Origin: JAPORY01 sp965215385
GTDB taxonomy: Bacteria > Pseudomonadota > Alphaproteobacteria > Rhodobacterales > Rhodobacteraceae
DNA: 64,000 nt
NCBI GenBank assembly: GCA_965215385.1
Contig: OZ244059.1
Span: forward strand, 1,426,001 to 1,490,000
Reading direction: 5' to 3'
Position 1 is the stretch's first letter. Each line of letters begins with the position of its first letter. Of this stretch, positions 18,474 to 27,763 are shown one piece after another. The translations under genes were made by a program, and so were the position numbers. Below the pieces are notes generated by a model that was not told the origin of the DNA, ran no database searches, and worked only from the letters and a program-made list of their open reading frames with translations.

Positions 18474-19454
18474 TTGAATATTGATATGATTGAAGCCGCA
18501 GCAAAGCGGATCGGCACGAATGTGCAGCGAACGCCGTTGCTGAATTCGCCTGACTTTGACGAAATTGTTGAACGGAAGGTCTGGGTCAAGGCGGAGTGTG
18601 AGCAACATACCAATAGTTTTAAGGTGCGGGGTGCTTGGTCAGCAATTTCAGCACTGTCTCCAGCCATCCGCAAAGAAGGAGTTATCGGATTTTCTAGCGG
18701 CAACCATGGTCAGGCACTCGCCTTTGTCGCTAGTGCCTTCAAAATCCCAGCACTGATCGTTATGCCATCAGATGCGCCGGCTCTCAAAATTGACCGAACT
18801 CGCGACCTCGGAGCCGCGGTCATTCTCTATAATCGCGACAGCGCAGATCGAGAGAAGGTCGCGAGTTCCGTTGCACAAGACCGGGGAATGACCTTGATTA
18901 AGTCCTTCGATAACCCAGAGGTAATCGCCGGTCAGGGCACAACCGGCTTGGAAATCGTTCAGCAGGCAATCGATCAAGGTATTTCTGCAGCGGATGTTCT
19001 CGTTTGCTGCGGTGGCGGCGGTCTACTGGCGGGAATCGCGCTGGCATTAGAATCCCGCGCACCAACATTTCGAGCCCGACCCGTCGAACCGGAGAAATTT
19101 GATGATGTCACACGATCGCTTCGATCTGGCCAGATTGAGAGCAACACGCGGCTTTCAGGGTCGCTGTGCGACGCTATCCTCACCCCGCGGCCGGGCGATC
19201 TTACCTGGCCGATCATTCGAAGATTATGCGATCACGGCATAGTTGTGTCCGATCCGCAGGCCTTACAGGGCATCGTTCATGCATATGAGCATTTCCAGTT
19301 GATTGCAGAACCCGGCGGCGCGGTTGCACTTGCCACGGCACTCTTTTGCGGTGACCAGATTGATTCAGATTCCGTGGTTTGTGTTGTGACTGGCGGTAAT
19401 GTTGACAGCGATATCTTTAACCGCGCACTCAATCAATTTGGCACCAAAGCGTGA
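18474..19454 (+). CDS. PLP-dependent threonine/serine dehydratase
   Basis: 326 residues of the tryptophan-synthase-beta fold. The PLP lysine lies in NSFKVRGAW and the phosphate-binding loop is CCGGGGLLAGIAL; SSGNHGQALA and VVTGGNVDSD complete the family pattern. It deaminates L-threonine or L-serine to 2-oxobutyrate or pyruvate. No C-terminal ACT regulatory domain is present, so it looks like the catabolic or racemase/dehydratase type rather than the isoleucine-regulated IlvA. The likely start is TTG 18474 after GGAAACAG; ATG 18486 is the alternative. It begins just 60 bases past the IS200 remnant. Confidence 0.88.
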   Translation: MNIDMIEAAAKRIGTNVQRTPLLNSPDFDEIVERKVWVKAECEQHTNSFKVRGAWSAISALSPAIRKEGVIGFSSGNHGQALAFVASAFKIPALIVMPSDAPALKIDRTRDLGAAVILYNRDSADREKVASSVAQDRGMTLIKSFDNPEVIAGQGTTGLEIVQQAIDQGISAADVLVCCGGGGLLAGIALALESRAPTFRARPVEPEKFDDVTRSLRSGQIESNTRLSGSLCDAILTPRPGDLTWPIIRRLCDHGIVVSDPQALQGIVHAYEHFQLIAEPGGAVALATALFCGDQIDSDSVVCVVTGGNVDSDIFNRALNQFGTKA

Positions 19455-19690
19455 AGGACGTAAAGGAGATGAGAAATTAACCCCTATCAATGCAACTCCC
19501 GAACTTCAGCCACGGTAAATACATCGTGAAAAAACACTCGCGGCAAAAAACTTCCACGTTGCTTATCGGGCGAACGCCAGCTTTTGAATGCGGCTTGAAA
19601 AACAAAGCTGTCCGTGGTCGCCAAAATGTCTGGCATCGCACGCCCAGCCAAATTGAGAAGCCACACAGAGTAATCAAGGAACCGAACCGG

Positions 19691-21442
19691 TCACACCCCT
19701 TGCCGCTCAGCAAACCAAACAGCCGTGTACGGCATCAAATCAAAGTCAATGACTCCATTTGTTGCCTGAACTTCCTGCCCTGAAATTAGGTCTTTGAGCA
19801 GGACCGCATTTGAACACTCCAACTCCGTGCATGGCACCCTTATCGATACCGCCGCCGCCGATACATTGATCATCGCCCATATCCAATCATCCTTCCCGTC
19901 TCGAACCACGCTGAACACACGGTCATTCAAGAACAGAACTCGTTGGGCCGAGTCAGGATGAAAGGCTGGGCGCGTCTTTCGAACGCTTAACAGCTGACAG
20001 TGACCCGCAAATACTAGTGCGGAGAGAGAGTCATCGCGCCGCAACTCGGCTAGCAAGTCATTCAACTTCAACTTCTTACGATTAATGGATCGATTGCGTC
20101 CGGTTTCTGCCAGGCCTTGATAATCATTTCGAATGCCCAAGAGACTGTGAACATAGATGGCCGGAACGCCAACCAACGATAGCAACACCGCTTGTGCTGC
20201 CAAAAACTTCTTAGCCCGCAATTCATCATCATCGTCAGGATCAGAAATCGCATCTACAAAACTAATATTGAGTTCGTAAGGTGCGGTACTACCGTCTGGC
20301 AAACCACGCATTGAGACGCGCCCGCCATTCGCCTCCACCCGCGTCGCCATCGCCTCTACCTGACCACGCGTCAAAATTCCCTCGGCCGGTCGAACGCCGA
20401 TACCATCATGCGAAGCCAAGAAGTTGAAGTAAGTCGTCTGCGGCGACGGCGGTGCCAAAGTTGCGGCCCACTCCGATAGCAATCGCGCATCACCAGTTTG
20501 AAAGGCTTGGAGCGTCAATGGCGGTAGCGGAAATTGATAAACCATATGCGATTCATTATCGCCATCGCCGAAATAACTAATATTGTCAGCATGCGGGACG
20601 TTCGTTTCGGTAATTAATATAACCCCCGGCACTGCAGCATCTAAAACCCACCGCATAACTTGAATGATGGCGTGGGTTTCTGGCAAATGCATGCACGTCG
20701 TGCCAAGTTTTTTCCAAAGGAACCCAACGGCATCCAGGCGGATGAAGCGTGCGCCGCGCCGCACATAGAATAACAGCACATCAAGGATCTCAACCAAGAC
20801 ATCGGGATTGGCATAATTCAAATCGACCTGATCTTCGCTGAAGGTCGTCCAGACGTACTGCGGACCAGTTTCGGTCGCAAACCTCGTCAACAACGGCAAT
20901 GCCCGCGGGCGAGTGACGCCACTATAGTCAAGGGTCGGATCACAGACGTGGAAGTACTTCCCGAATTTTGGGTCGCCGTTCCGAAAACTTGTGAACCACT
21001 CACTCTTACTCGAAATATGGTTGATTACGGCATCAAGCATAACCCCAAACGATTGCGTTAAAGTCTCCACGTGCGACCAGTCACCAAGCCCGGGCTTGAC
21101 CTCCCGGTAATCCAACACCGCAAAACCATCATCAGATGTCCAAGGAAAACACGGTAATACATGCACATTGCGAATCAGACCCAGCAAGCGCTGACGCAGA
21201 AAATCACTCAAAACCTCAAGTGGCGGCCGCATCGCATCGGTAATTGAGTCACCATAGGTGATCAAAAATACATCTGTCTCATCCACCCATTCGGCTTCAC
21301 GATCAGTTATGTCTGCGCGTGCCGCCGCAATCAACGCCAATATTCTGGGAATCAAGGCCGCGACGGTGGCATCATCATAGGCTGCCTGCAACAACCGCCG
21401 TAACGGGTCCGACCCCTCGCCCTTAACTAAATCAACGTTCAT
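19691..21442 (-). CDS. GH13_18 sugar phosphorylase, probably acting on glucosylglycerate
   Basis: 583 residues, sucrose-phosphorylase-like. Conserved sites: FLITYGDSI near the N-terminus, HVLPCFPWTSDDGFAVLDY, nucleophile Asp237 in RFIRLDAVGF, acid/base Glu279 in ILITETNVP, and transition-state Asp346 in FLASHDGIGV. GH13 subfamily 18 covers sucrose, sucrose-6-phosphate, glucosylglycerol and glucosylglycerate phosphorylases, all splitting a glucoside with phosphate to give alpha-glucose-1-phosphate. The glycerate 2-kinase and enolase in the neighbouring cluster point to glucosylglycerate as substrate; that choice is inference. No signal peptide, so cytoplasmic. ATG 21442 follows AAGAGGCAGG. Divergent from the LacI-type regulator with a 146-base shared control region. 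Confidence 0.88.
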   Translation of the reverse strand: MNVDLVKGEGSDPLRRLLQAAYDDATVAALIPRILALIAAARADITDREAEWVDETDVFLITYGDSITDAMRPPLEVLSDFLRQRLLGLIRNVHVLPCFPWTSDDGFAVLDYREVKPGLGDWSHVETLTQSFGVMLDAVINHISSKSEWFTSFRNGDPKFGKYFHVCDPTLDYSGVTRPRALPLLTRFATETGPQYVWTTFSEDQVDLNYANPDVLVEILDVLLFYVRRGARFIRLDAVGFLWKKLGTTCMHLPETHAIIQVMRWVLDAAVPGVILITETNVPHADNISYFGDGDNESHMVYQFPLPPLTLQAFQTGDARLLSEWAATLAPPSPQTTYFNFLASHDGIGVRPAEGILTRGQVEAMATRVEANGGRVSMRGLPDGSTAPYELNISFVDAISDPDDDDELRAKKFLAAQAVLLSLVGVPAIYVHSLLGIRNDYQGLAETGRNRSINRKKLKLNDLLAELRRDDSLSALVFAGHCQLLSVRKTRPAFHPDSAQRVLFLNDRVFSVVRDGKDDWIWAMINVSAAAVSIRVPCTELECSNAVLLKDLISGQEVQATNGVIDFDLMPYTAVWFAERQGV

Positions 21443-21510
21443 TCCTGCCTCTTGATAAATTTCCCCAGTAATCCCTCTGCCTTATGGTCGAAAACGGGAA
21501 AATAAAAGGT

Positions 21511-21540
21511 TTTTCGAAATTTTGCGAAATTTTTCGTTGA
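21511..21540. promoter_or_regulatory. Candidate LacI-family operator region
   Basis: TTTCGAAA (21512-21519), TTTGCGAAA (21521-21529) and TTTTTCG (21530-21536) form closely spaced, self-complementary AT-rich units with a central CG, the pattern LacI/GalR proteins recognise. They sit between the divergent phosphorylase and regulator genes, just before a candidate -35 (TTGACA, 21537-21542). A 17-base gap leads to CATTGT, a weak -10. Binding here could control both directions. Confidence 0.45.
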
Positions 21541-21588
21541 CAACTTTCCGAACGGATGGCATTGTTTGCGATTGGGAGGTTTTTCTAG

Positions 21589-22617
21589 ATGACGTCAAGC
21601 GGAAGAGCAACCATCGAAAGTCTCGCTCGAGAACTCGGTGTTTCTGCCAGCACGGTCAGTCGTGCGCTCAACGGCTATGATGATATCTCCGAAGAAACCA
21701 GATTACGCGTGCAAGAAGCGGCGGACGAAGCTGGCTATCAGCTAGTCTCAGAGCGAAAGAAAAAACATACCAAAACGAATGCCGTCGGATTAGTCGTTGA
21801 AATGTGGTCACTTGATATTTCCAGCCCGTTCTTCGGACAGTTCCTGCGCGGATCGACCGCCGCACTGCGACGCGAGGGATACGATTTGTTGTTATCAAGC
21901 ACCGACGGCGCAAGAGAAGCCTTGCGAGTCTACGAATATCTGATCGCCGACGGACGCGTCGACGGTTTTATTTTAACCCGGCTCCGCTCGTCAGATGCGC
22001 GCGTAGCACTCTTAACCGAACGCAACGTCCCATTCGTTTGCTTCGGTCGCGAGCAGGATGGCGGTGATTACGCTTGGCACGACATTGATGCGGCCGCGGC
22101 CGCCGAACAATCGGTCGCTCATCTCATCGAACTCGGCCATCACCAACTCGGAATGCTACAGGCCCCAACCGAAATCAACTTTGTACGACTGCGACAAGAA
22201 AGTTTCATCGCAGCCCTTGAGAAACATGGGGTCACGCCCGATCAGCAACATATCATCCAAGCCGGTCTTACGGCCACAGACGGAGTCGAAGCAACACGAG
22301 AACTCCTCAAGCAGGATCGTCCGCCAACTGCGCTCGTATGTGATCTTGACGCCCTAGCTATCGGCGCGATGGCAGCAATCCGTGAAGCTGGCCTAACGCC
22401 TGGGAAGGATATCTCCGTCATCGGTTACGGCAATGATCCGTTTTCTGCTTTTTCCGAACCACCCTTAACCACCTTTTCGCAAAATGCCGAACTTGCTGGT
22501 CGATGGGTCGCTGAAATTTTTCTAGCCACATTGGGAGGAACAACACCAAAGATACTGCAAAGAATGCGCTCGGCAGAGTTCGTCGAACGCCAATCCGCTG
22601 CACCACCAGTGCAGTAA
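21589..22617 (+). CDS. LacI-family transcriptional regulator
   Basis: 342 residues. The N-terminal HTH reads TIESLARELGVSASTVSRAL followed by NGYDDISEETR, with the hinge near residue 50. The periplasmic-binding-protein-like sensor domain covers about residues 65-335 (VVEMWSLDISSPFFGQFLRG, DGFILTRLRSSD, PTALVCDLDALAIGAM, ISVIGYGNDP). It probably binds a sugar or glucoside and de-represses the phosphorylase and the ABC importer that follows 48 bases downstream. Ribosome-binding site GGGAGG at 21574-21579. Confidence 0.93.
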   Translation: MTSSGRATIESLARELGVSASTVSRALNGYDDISEETRLRVQEAADEAGYQLVSERKKKHTKTNAVGLVVEMWSLDISSPFFGQFLRGSTAALRREGYDLLLSSTDGAREALRVYEYLIADGRVDGFILTRLRSSDARVALLTERNVPFVCFGREQDGGDYAWHDIDAAAAAEQSVAHLIELGHHQLGMLQAPTEINFVRLRQESFIAALEKHGVTPDQQHIIQAGLTATDGVEATRELLKQDRPPTALVCDLDALAIGAMAAIREAGLTPGKDISVIGYGNDPFSAFSEPPLTTFSQNAELAGRWVAEIFLATLGGTTPKILQRMRSAEFVERQSAAPPVQ

Positions 22618-22665
22618 CGTTTACAATGACCTTAGTCAGATAGCATCTAATTTGGAGGAGTATAC

Positions 22666-24003
22666 ATGAAACCTAATTTGCTGTCACTCGCTACTGTTGG
22701 CGCCCTACTGGCATCAACCGTGTTAGCCGAAGATATTCGTCTCTGGACGACCGAGGAACAACCTGAGCGCTTAGCACGCCAGCAGCAGATGGCTGCGGAT
22801 TTTGCCGCAGCGTCAGGCCACAGTGTTGAGGTTATTCCCGTTACCGAATCTGATCTTGCAACCCGCGCAACCGCGGCGTTCGCTGCTGGCGATCTACCAG
22901 ACGTTATCTACCATCCGCTCTCTTACGCGCTCCCGTGGGTCGAGGCGGGCATTCTTGATCCCGATGCCGCAACCGACGTCATTGAGGCACTCGGCGCTGA
23001 TACCTTCGCCCCCGGCGCCTTAGGAATGGCTGCATTCGGCGACGGATATGCCTCGGTACCAGTTGATGGATGGACCCAGATGGTCGTGTACCGAAAGGAT
23101 CTATTCGATGCCGCCGGCCTTGCGCCGCCAAACACCTATGCCAACGTGATTGCTGCGCTCGAAAAACTACATAACCCACCCGACTTATACGGGTTCGTCG
23201 CCGCCACCAAAGTCGACGAAGACTTCATGAGCCAAGTGCTTGAGCACGTGTTTCTCGCGAACGGCGTTTCGCCGGTGGGACCTAACGGCGCACAACCGCT
23301 TGATGTCAAAAAAACTACCGAGGTGCTGGCGTTCTATAAGGCGATTGCGCAAGCATCGCCTCCGGGCGAACTCTATTGGGATCAATCGCGATCTCTCTAT
23401 TTCTCCGGCAATGCGGCGATGATCATCTGGTCCCCCTTCATTCTTGATGAACTCGCGGGACTTCGTGATAGCGCACCACCGACCATTAACGACGATCCAA
23501 CCTCTCGCGAACTGGCGAGTAAAACCGGCATTGTAACAAATTTTGCGGGACCGTCTAATCCCGATGGTGCGGCCTACGCTTCGGTCAGCTATTTCGGTAT
23601 TACGAACGATGCTGATACCGATACCGCCGTCGAGTTCGTTACCTACTCAATGAACGAAGGTTACACGGAAACCCTCGCGATCGCGCCTGAAGGTAAGTTT
23701 CCGGTGCGCAACGGTACTGCCGATGATCCCGATAAGTTTTCCGAGGCCTGGTCTAAACTCGAAGTCGGCGTTGATCGTAAAGCCTCGCTAGCCGATCTCT
23801 ATTCAGCCGAGATGATCGCTGAGATCGTTGCCGGGCTTGATGTCGCACAACGCTGGGGCGTGGCGGAAGGTCAATTGGCATTGGCATCGAAAATGCTGGG
23901 AAGTCAGGTTGTCAATCGCGTTGTCCGCGAGTATATCGATGGTCAAATCGATGCGGCTACCGCTATCGAAAAAATGAATGAGGAACTGGCTGCGGTTCAG
24001 TAA
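22666..24003 (+). CDS. Sugar ABC transporter, substrate-binding protein
   Basis: 445 residues of the MalE/UgpB (family 1) type. Residues 1-21 are a signal peptide with cleavage at VLAED. The mature part begins DIRLWTTEEQPERLARQQQM and contains VPVDGWTQMVVYRKDLFDAAG, NAAMIIWSPFILDEL and ISYFGITNDAD-type motifs. It captures the solute in the periplasm for the two permeases that follow. A strong GGAGGAG site sits at 22654-22660. The hairpin just past its stop codon may give it a higher expression than the downstream genes. Confidence 0.93.
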   Translation: MKPNLLSLATVGALLASTVLAEDIRLWTTEEQPERLARQQQMAADFAAASGHSVEVIPVTESDLATRATAAFAAGDLPDVIYHPLSYALPWVEAGILDPDAATDVIEALGADTFAPGALGMAAFGDGYASVPVDGWTQMVVYRKDLFDAAGLAPPNTYANVIAALEKLHNPPDLYGFVAATKVDEDFMSQVLEHVFLANGVSPVGPNGAQPLDVKKTTEVLAFYKAIAQASPPGELYWDQSRSLYFSGNAAMIIWSPFILDELAGLRDSAPPTINDDPTSRELASKTGIVTNFAGPSNPDGAAYASVSYFGITNDADTDTAVEFVTYSMNEGYTETLAIAPEGKFPVRNGTADDPDKFSEAWSKLEVGVDRKASLADLYSAEMIAEIVAGLDVAQRWGVAEGQLALASKMLGSQVVNRVVREYIDGQIDAATAIEKMNEELAAVQ

Positions 24004-24017
24004 ACTCAGATAAAAGC

Positions 24018-24040
24018 ACCGCCCCAGTCGCTGGGGCGGT
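24018..24040 (+). terminator. Stable hairpin between the binding protein and permease genes
   Basis: ACCGCCCCAG (24018-24027), loop TCG, CTGGGGCGGT (24031-24040): a perfect ten-pair stem. It lacks a following T run, so it is more likely an RNA-protecting or partial attenuating stem than a full terminator, as seen after malE-type genes. Confidence 0.7.
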
Positions 24041-24069
24041 TGCCCGCTCTGATCAGTGTGAGGTTAACT

Positions 24070-25299
24070 ATGCACGCATCGCCACCGATTGGAACGACCG
24101 CGCTGGCAAAACGCGAAGCGCGCCTAGCCTGGGGACTTTTATCGCCAACAATGATTAGTGTCTCGCTAGTCGTTATTTTACCCTTGTTGGCCATTTTCTG
24201 GATTAGCGTTAAACCCGTCAGCCTCGGCGATCTGCGTCCGGCTTCGGCGATTGTACGTGAGGACCTACGCGGTAGCGGCGATGACCTCACGATCCGCTAC
24301 CGGATACGAAACTCAACACAAGACAAACTCATTACCGATGTTACCTTTCTAGATACCCTGTCCGAGGGCGTTACCCTGTCAGCTAACGCGCCGGACAACT
24401 GTGCCGTCAGCGGCAGAACCCTGACCTGTGATCTCGGGGACCTTGCGGGCGGTCAGCGCGAACAGATTCTGATTCCCATCGTCGCTACCGACGAAGCCGC
24501 GGCAGAAGCAGCGCTTGAGAGTTCTAACCCCATCGTCACTGGTACCAGCACCAACATACTGACGGATACAACCTTTACCTTCGATAATTTTAGACGCATT
24601 TTCGATGGGGACGAATTCTGGGGAGTTCTCGGCGTCACACTGTTCTATACCGTATTTGGCACCATCGGCGCCCTTGTCGTCGGACTATTTGCCGCGCTAC
24701 TTCTCAATAAAGAATTTCGTGGTCAAGGGATTTTGCGCGGACTATATTTGTTCCCGTATGTCGCCCCGGTCATCGCCGTTGCCTTCTCGTGGCTCATTTT
24801 GTTCGACCCGTTCTCGGGCAGCGCAAATGCCTTGCTCGTACAAATGGGTGCCGTTAATAGTTCCATCAACTTTTTTGGCGAACGCCCTCAAGCACTCATC
24901 ATGGTGACGGTTTTCGAGATTTGGCGGTACTTCCCGCTCTCATTTCTCTTTATACTGGCGCGAATGCAATCAATTGACACGGATATGTACGAAGCCGCTG
25001 ACATGGATGGCGCGACACCGTTCCAGAAATTCTGGTATTTGTCCGTGCCACAGCTGCTAGGTATCTTGTCAGTCTTGTTCCTGCTGCGGTTCATTTGGAC
25101 CTTCAACAAGTTTGACGATATCTTTCTTCTCACCGGTGGTAACGCTGGGACGCGAACTCTCACCGTCAATGTCTACGAACAAGCGTTTGCCGTCTCGAAT
25201 ATTGGTGCTGGTGCAGCCGTGGCGGTGATTATCTTCTGTTGCCTACTGGCCTTCAGCTTCTTCTTCTTCCGCTTCATGCTAAAGGAGGAGGGCCTCTAA
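24070..25299 (+). CDS. Sugar ABC transporter permease (MalF-like) with DUF11-like domain
   Basis: 409 residues from ATG 24070, preceded by GTGAGG; the same frame has an earlier start at 24040, inside the hairpin, which is less likely. The first helix is at about 22-46. Between it and the second helix lies an extra segment of about 110 residues. Its core (70-141) reads DLTIRYRIRN, VTFLDTLSEGVTLSA, C...RTLTCDLGDLAGGQ, the signature of the Ig-like DUF11 repeat usually found in surface proteins. The other helices follow from about 175, with the EAA loop EAADMDGATPFQKFWYLSVP. In MalF a different inserted domain in the same position contacts the binding protein, so this one may do the same. The stop overlaps the next gene (TAATG). 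Confidence 0.9.
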   Translation: MHASPPIGTTALAKREARLAWGLLSPTMISVSLVVILPLLAIFWISVKPVSLGDLRPASAIVREDLRGSGDDLTIRYRIRNSTQDKLITDVTFLDTLSEGVTLSANAPDNCAVSGRTLTCDLGDLAGGQREQILIPIVATDEAAAEAALESSNPIVTGTSTNILTDTTFTFDNFRRIFDGDEFWGVLGVTLFYTVFGTIGALVVGLFAALLLNKEFRGQGILRGLYLFPYVAPVIAVAFSWLILFDPFSGSANALLVQMGAVNSSINFFGERPQALIMVTVFEIWRYFPLSFLFILARMQSIDTDMYEAADMDGATPFQKFWYLSVPQLLGILSVLFLLRFIWTFNKFDDIFLLTGGNAGTRTLTVNVYEQAFAVSNIGAGAAVAVIIFCCLLAFSFFFFRFMLKEEGL

Positions 25300-26507
25300 T
25301 GTCTGTCTTGCGACAGTGGTACGTAACGAGTGCGCTCGTCGGAGCGCTATGGATGCTGGTATTGTCCACGACAGTGGCCGTTGCTATGTCCTTTGCAACC
25401 GGTGATCCATTTCGACCGTCGCTCCTCTTGAGCCTTCTGATCGGAGCCATCGCGGCCATCCTCCTCGTTTTGCGGCCCGGAGGTCGCATAGCCGCCTGGG
25501 GAGTGATGGCAATTTTGTTGGTGGTTACTCTGCTCGATTTTGGTCCCATCATCCAAGAAACTGGCCTATTCTTGGCGGCAATCGGTGCCCTTATACTGAG
25601 CGCAAGTTTTGTTATGTCGATGGAGAAAATCATGGCGGCGTGCGGCGTACATACCCTCACGAAATACGAGTGGGAGGACATTGTAATACGTTTCCTCACG
25701 GGCTTTGGTTACATCTTCTTCACCGCAATTGTCTTCATCCCCTTTTATGTGATGGTGATGACCAGCCTAAAGAACCAATCAGAGCTCATTCAGAACCCGC
25801 TGGATTTCTCCTTAGATCTTGACAAGGGCATTGGTTTATTCCGTTCCTATTTTGAACTCTTTGGCGAGTTTAATTTCGATCAGTATTTGCTGATCTCGTT
25901 CTTCATATCTATTGTGACGGTTTTCATTACCCTCGCTTTTTCCATTCCGGGAGCCTATGCGGTCGCCCGCTTACGATTTCAGGGACAGGCCGCATTTTCG
26001 CGCGGCATCTTGCTGATCTACATGGTGCCGATGATCGTGCTCGCACTACCCATCTATATTGCCTTCTCGGTGACTGGACTGCGAAACTCAATTCTCGGTA
26101 TTGTCCTGATCTATCCGGTCACCACGATCCCGGTTGCGCTCTATATGTTGCAAGGATACTTTCGTGGTCTACCTGCCGAGGTCGAAGAAGCGGGATTGAT
26201 GGACGGGCTTGGTCGTCTTTCCGTGATCTGGAAGATCACGTTACCGCTCAGCCTGCCGGCACTAGCATCGGTATCGCTCTATGTCTTCATGATTGCGTGG
26301 AACGAGTTCTTGTTGGCCTTTATGTTGCTCGACGATCCGTCAAAATTTACACTGACGCGCGGGATTGCGAGCCTAAACTCCTCCGAGATACCGCGGCAAC
26401 ATCTGATGGCGGGTGCCGTGATCGCAACCGTGCCCATCATGATCATCTTTTTGGGATTAGAGCGGTTCATGACCAAAGGCCTGACCGCTGGTTCAGTAAA
26501 GGGATAG
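25299..26507 (+). CDS. Sugar ABC transporter permease (MalG-like) with extra N-terminal helices
   Basis: 402 residues from ATG 25299, which shares a base with the previous stop. The C-terminal 270 residues are a standard MalG-type permease, with the EAA loop EEAGLMDGLGRLSVIWKITLP and the IAWNEFLLAFML segment. Before it lies an extension of about 130 residues with four hydrophobic stretches (LVGALWMLVLSTTVAVAM, LLSLLIGAIAAILLVL, AAWGVMAILLVVTLLDFG, LFLAAIGALILSASFVM). MalG itself has six helices, so this protein would have about ten. The purpose of the extension is unknown. Confidence 0.9.
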   Translation: MSVLRQWYVTSALVGALWMLVLSTTVAVAMSFATGDPFRPSLLLSLLIGAIAAILLVLRPGGRIAAWGVMAILLVVTLLDFGPIIQETGLFLAAIGALILSASFVMSMEKIMAACGVHTLTKYEWEDIVIRFLTGFGYIFFTAIVFIPFYVMVMTSLKNQSELIQNPLDFSLDLDKGIGLFRSYFELFGEFNFDQYLLISFFISIVTVFITLAFSIPGAYAVARLRFQGQAAFSRGILLIYMVPMIVLALPIYIAFSVTGLRNSILGIVLIYPVTTIPVALYMLQGYFRGLPAEVEEAGLMDGLGRLSVIWKITLPLSLPALASVSLYVFMIAWNEFLLAFMLLDDPSKFTLTRGIASLNSSEIPRQHLMAGAVIATVPIMIIFLGLERFMTKGLTAGSVKG

Positions 26508-26696
26508 CTCTTCATGCGACGCGTTAAGTCAATACGGTTAGGACCTGGCCAAGGATACCTCACGGACACGGGGTTGTTGGGGCGGTGCAAGTTGCGCTGG
26601 AAAACCCGCTATTGTGCCAACAATACAACCTTCTACAAATTGAGAATAAAATAGAACTGGCGTAACCCTTGCGCAAAGGGGAGGGAGGCACAAGCG

Positions 26697-27755
26697 ATGT
26701 CATCAATTGAACTGAAAGCGGTCGAAAAATGGTTTGGTGCCGTCCAAGTTATCAAGGGCGTCGACCTATCAATCGAGGAAGGTGAGTTCATCATTTTCGT
26801 CGGTCCGTCAGGTTGCGGCAAATCGACTCTGTTACGAATGATCGCTGGCCTTGAGGACACCAGTCGTGGTGAAATCATTATCGGCGGGAGTGATGTGACA
26901 GCCGAACCGCCGTCGAAACGCGGCTTGGCAATGGTTTTTCAAAGCTACGCGCTTTATCCGCACATGTCAGTGCGCGATAATATGGGCTTCTCTCTCAAAG
27001 CTGCCGGAGCGCCAAAGGCGGAAATTGCGCAAAAGGTTGACGCCGCAGCGCAGGTACTCAAGCTTGAAGCATTGCTTGAGCGCCGACCCAAAGACTTGTC
27101 GGGCGGTCAACGGCAGCGCGTGGCAATCGGACGCTCCATTGTTCGCGAACCCACTGCTTTCCTATTTGATGAACCGCTCTCCAATTTAGATGCGGCCCTA
27201 CGCGTAGAAATGCGGCTGGAGATCGCAAAACTCCATCAGAGCCTCACCTCAACGATGATCTATGTCACCCATGATCAGGTTGAAGCCATGACCCTCGCTG
27301 ACAAGATTGTCGTTTTACAAGGCGGCATTATTGAACAGGTTGGTAGCCCTAGAGAACTTTACGAACGTCCAGGCAATCTATTTGTGGCGCAGTTCATCGG
27401 CAGCCCCAAAATGAATGTCATACCCTGCCAAGTGAGTAATAATCAATTTACCCTCCCGGGCCATCGCAGTGGACCAGCACCAGCGGCAGCGAACACCGCG
27501 GCAACCCACTTAGGGACAAGACCAGAACACATTCAGGTAGTCGCTGAGGGAGAAGGACATTGCGGCGGCGAGGTCGAAGTGTCGGAATATCTCGGGGCCG
27601 ACGTCATGTTGTTCGTGCAATGTGATCAACTCGGCCTCCTCACTGTGCGGCATGTTGGCGATACCGACGTCCGCGCTGGACAACGGGTCGGATTGCAATT
27701 CGATGAGAGTCGAACTCACTTTTTTGATCAGGCTGGACTCGCACTACGCGACTAA
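26697..27755 (+). CDS. Sugar ABC transporter ATP-binding protein (MalK/UgpC type)
   Basis: 352 residues. Walker A GPSGCGKSTLLRM at about 38-50, signature LSGGQRQRVAIGR at about 135-147, Walker B FLFDEPLSNLD, and H-loop VTHDQVEAMTLAD. The C-terminal 110 residues form the TOBE-type regulatory domain (GSPKMNVIPCQV, RPEHIQVV). It powers the importer whose permeases lie just upstream. The 189-base gap before it holds no gene; GGGAGGGAGG gives a strong ribosome-binding site ahead of ATG 26697. Confidence 0.95.
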   Translation: MSSIELKAVEKWFGAVQVIKGVDLSIEEGEFIIFVGPSGCGKSTLLRMIAGLEDTSRGEIIIGGSDVTAEPPSKRGLAMVFQSYALYPHMSVRDNMGFSLKAAGAPKAEIAQKVDAAAQVLKLEALLERRPKDLSGGQRQRVAIGRSIVREPTAFLFDEPLSNLDAALRVEMRLEIAKLHQSLTSTMIYVTHDQVEAMTLADKIVVLQGGIIEQVGSPRELYERPGNLFVAQFIGSPKMNVIPCQVSNNQFTLPGHRSGPAPAAANTAATHLGTRPEHIQVVAEGEGHCGGEVEVSEYLGADVMLFVQCDQLGLLTVRHVGDTDVRAGQRVGLQFDESRTHFFDQAGLALRD

Positions 27756-27763
27756 GGACACCA

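Noticed and set aside
19691..21442. Reading the GH13 enzyme as trehalose synthase or alpha-amylase
   Set aside because: The FLITYGDSI start, overall length and absence of a signal peptide fit the sucrose-phosphorylase-like subfamily better.
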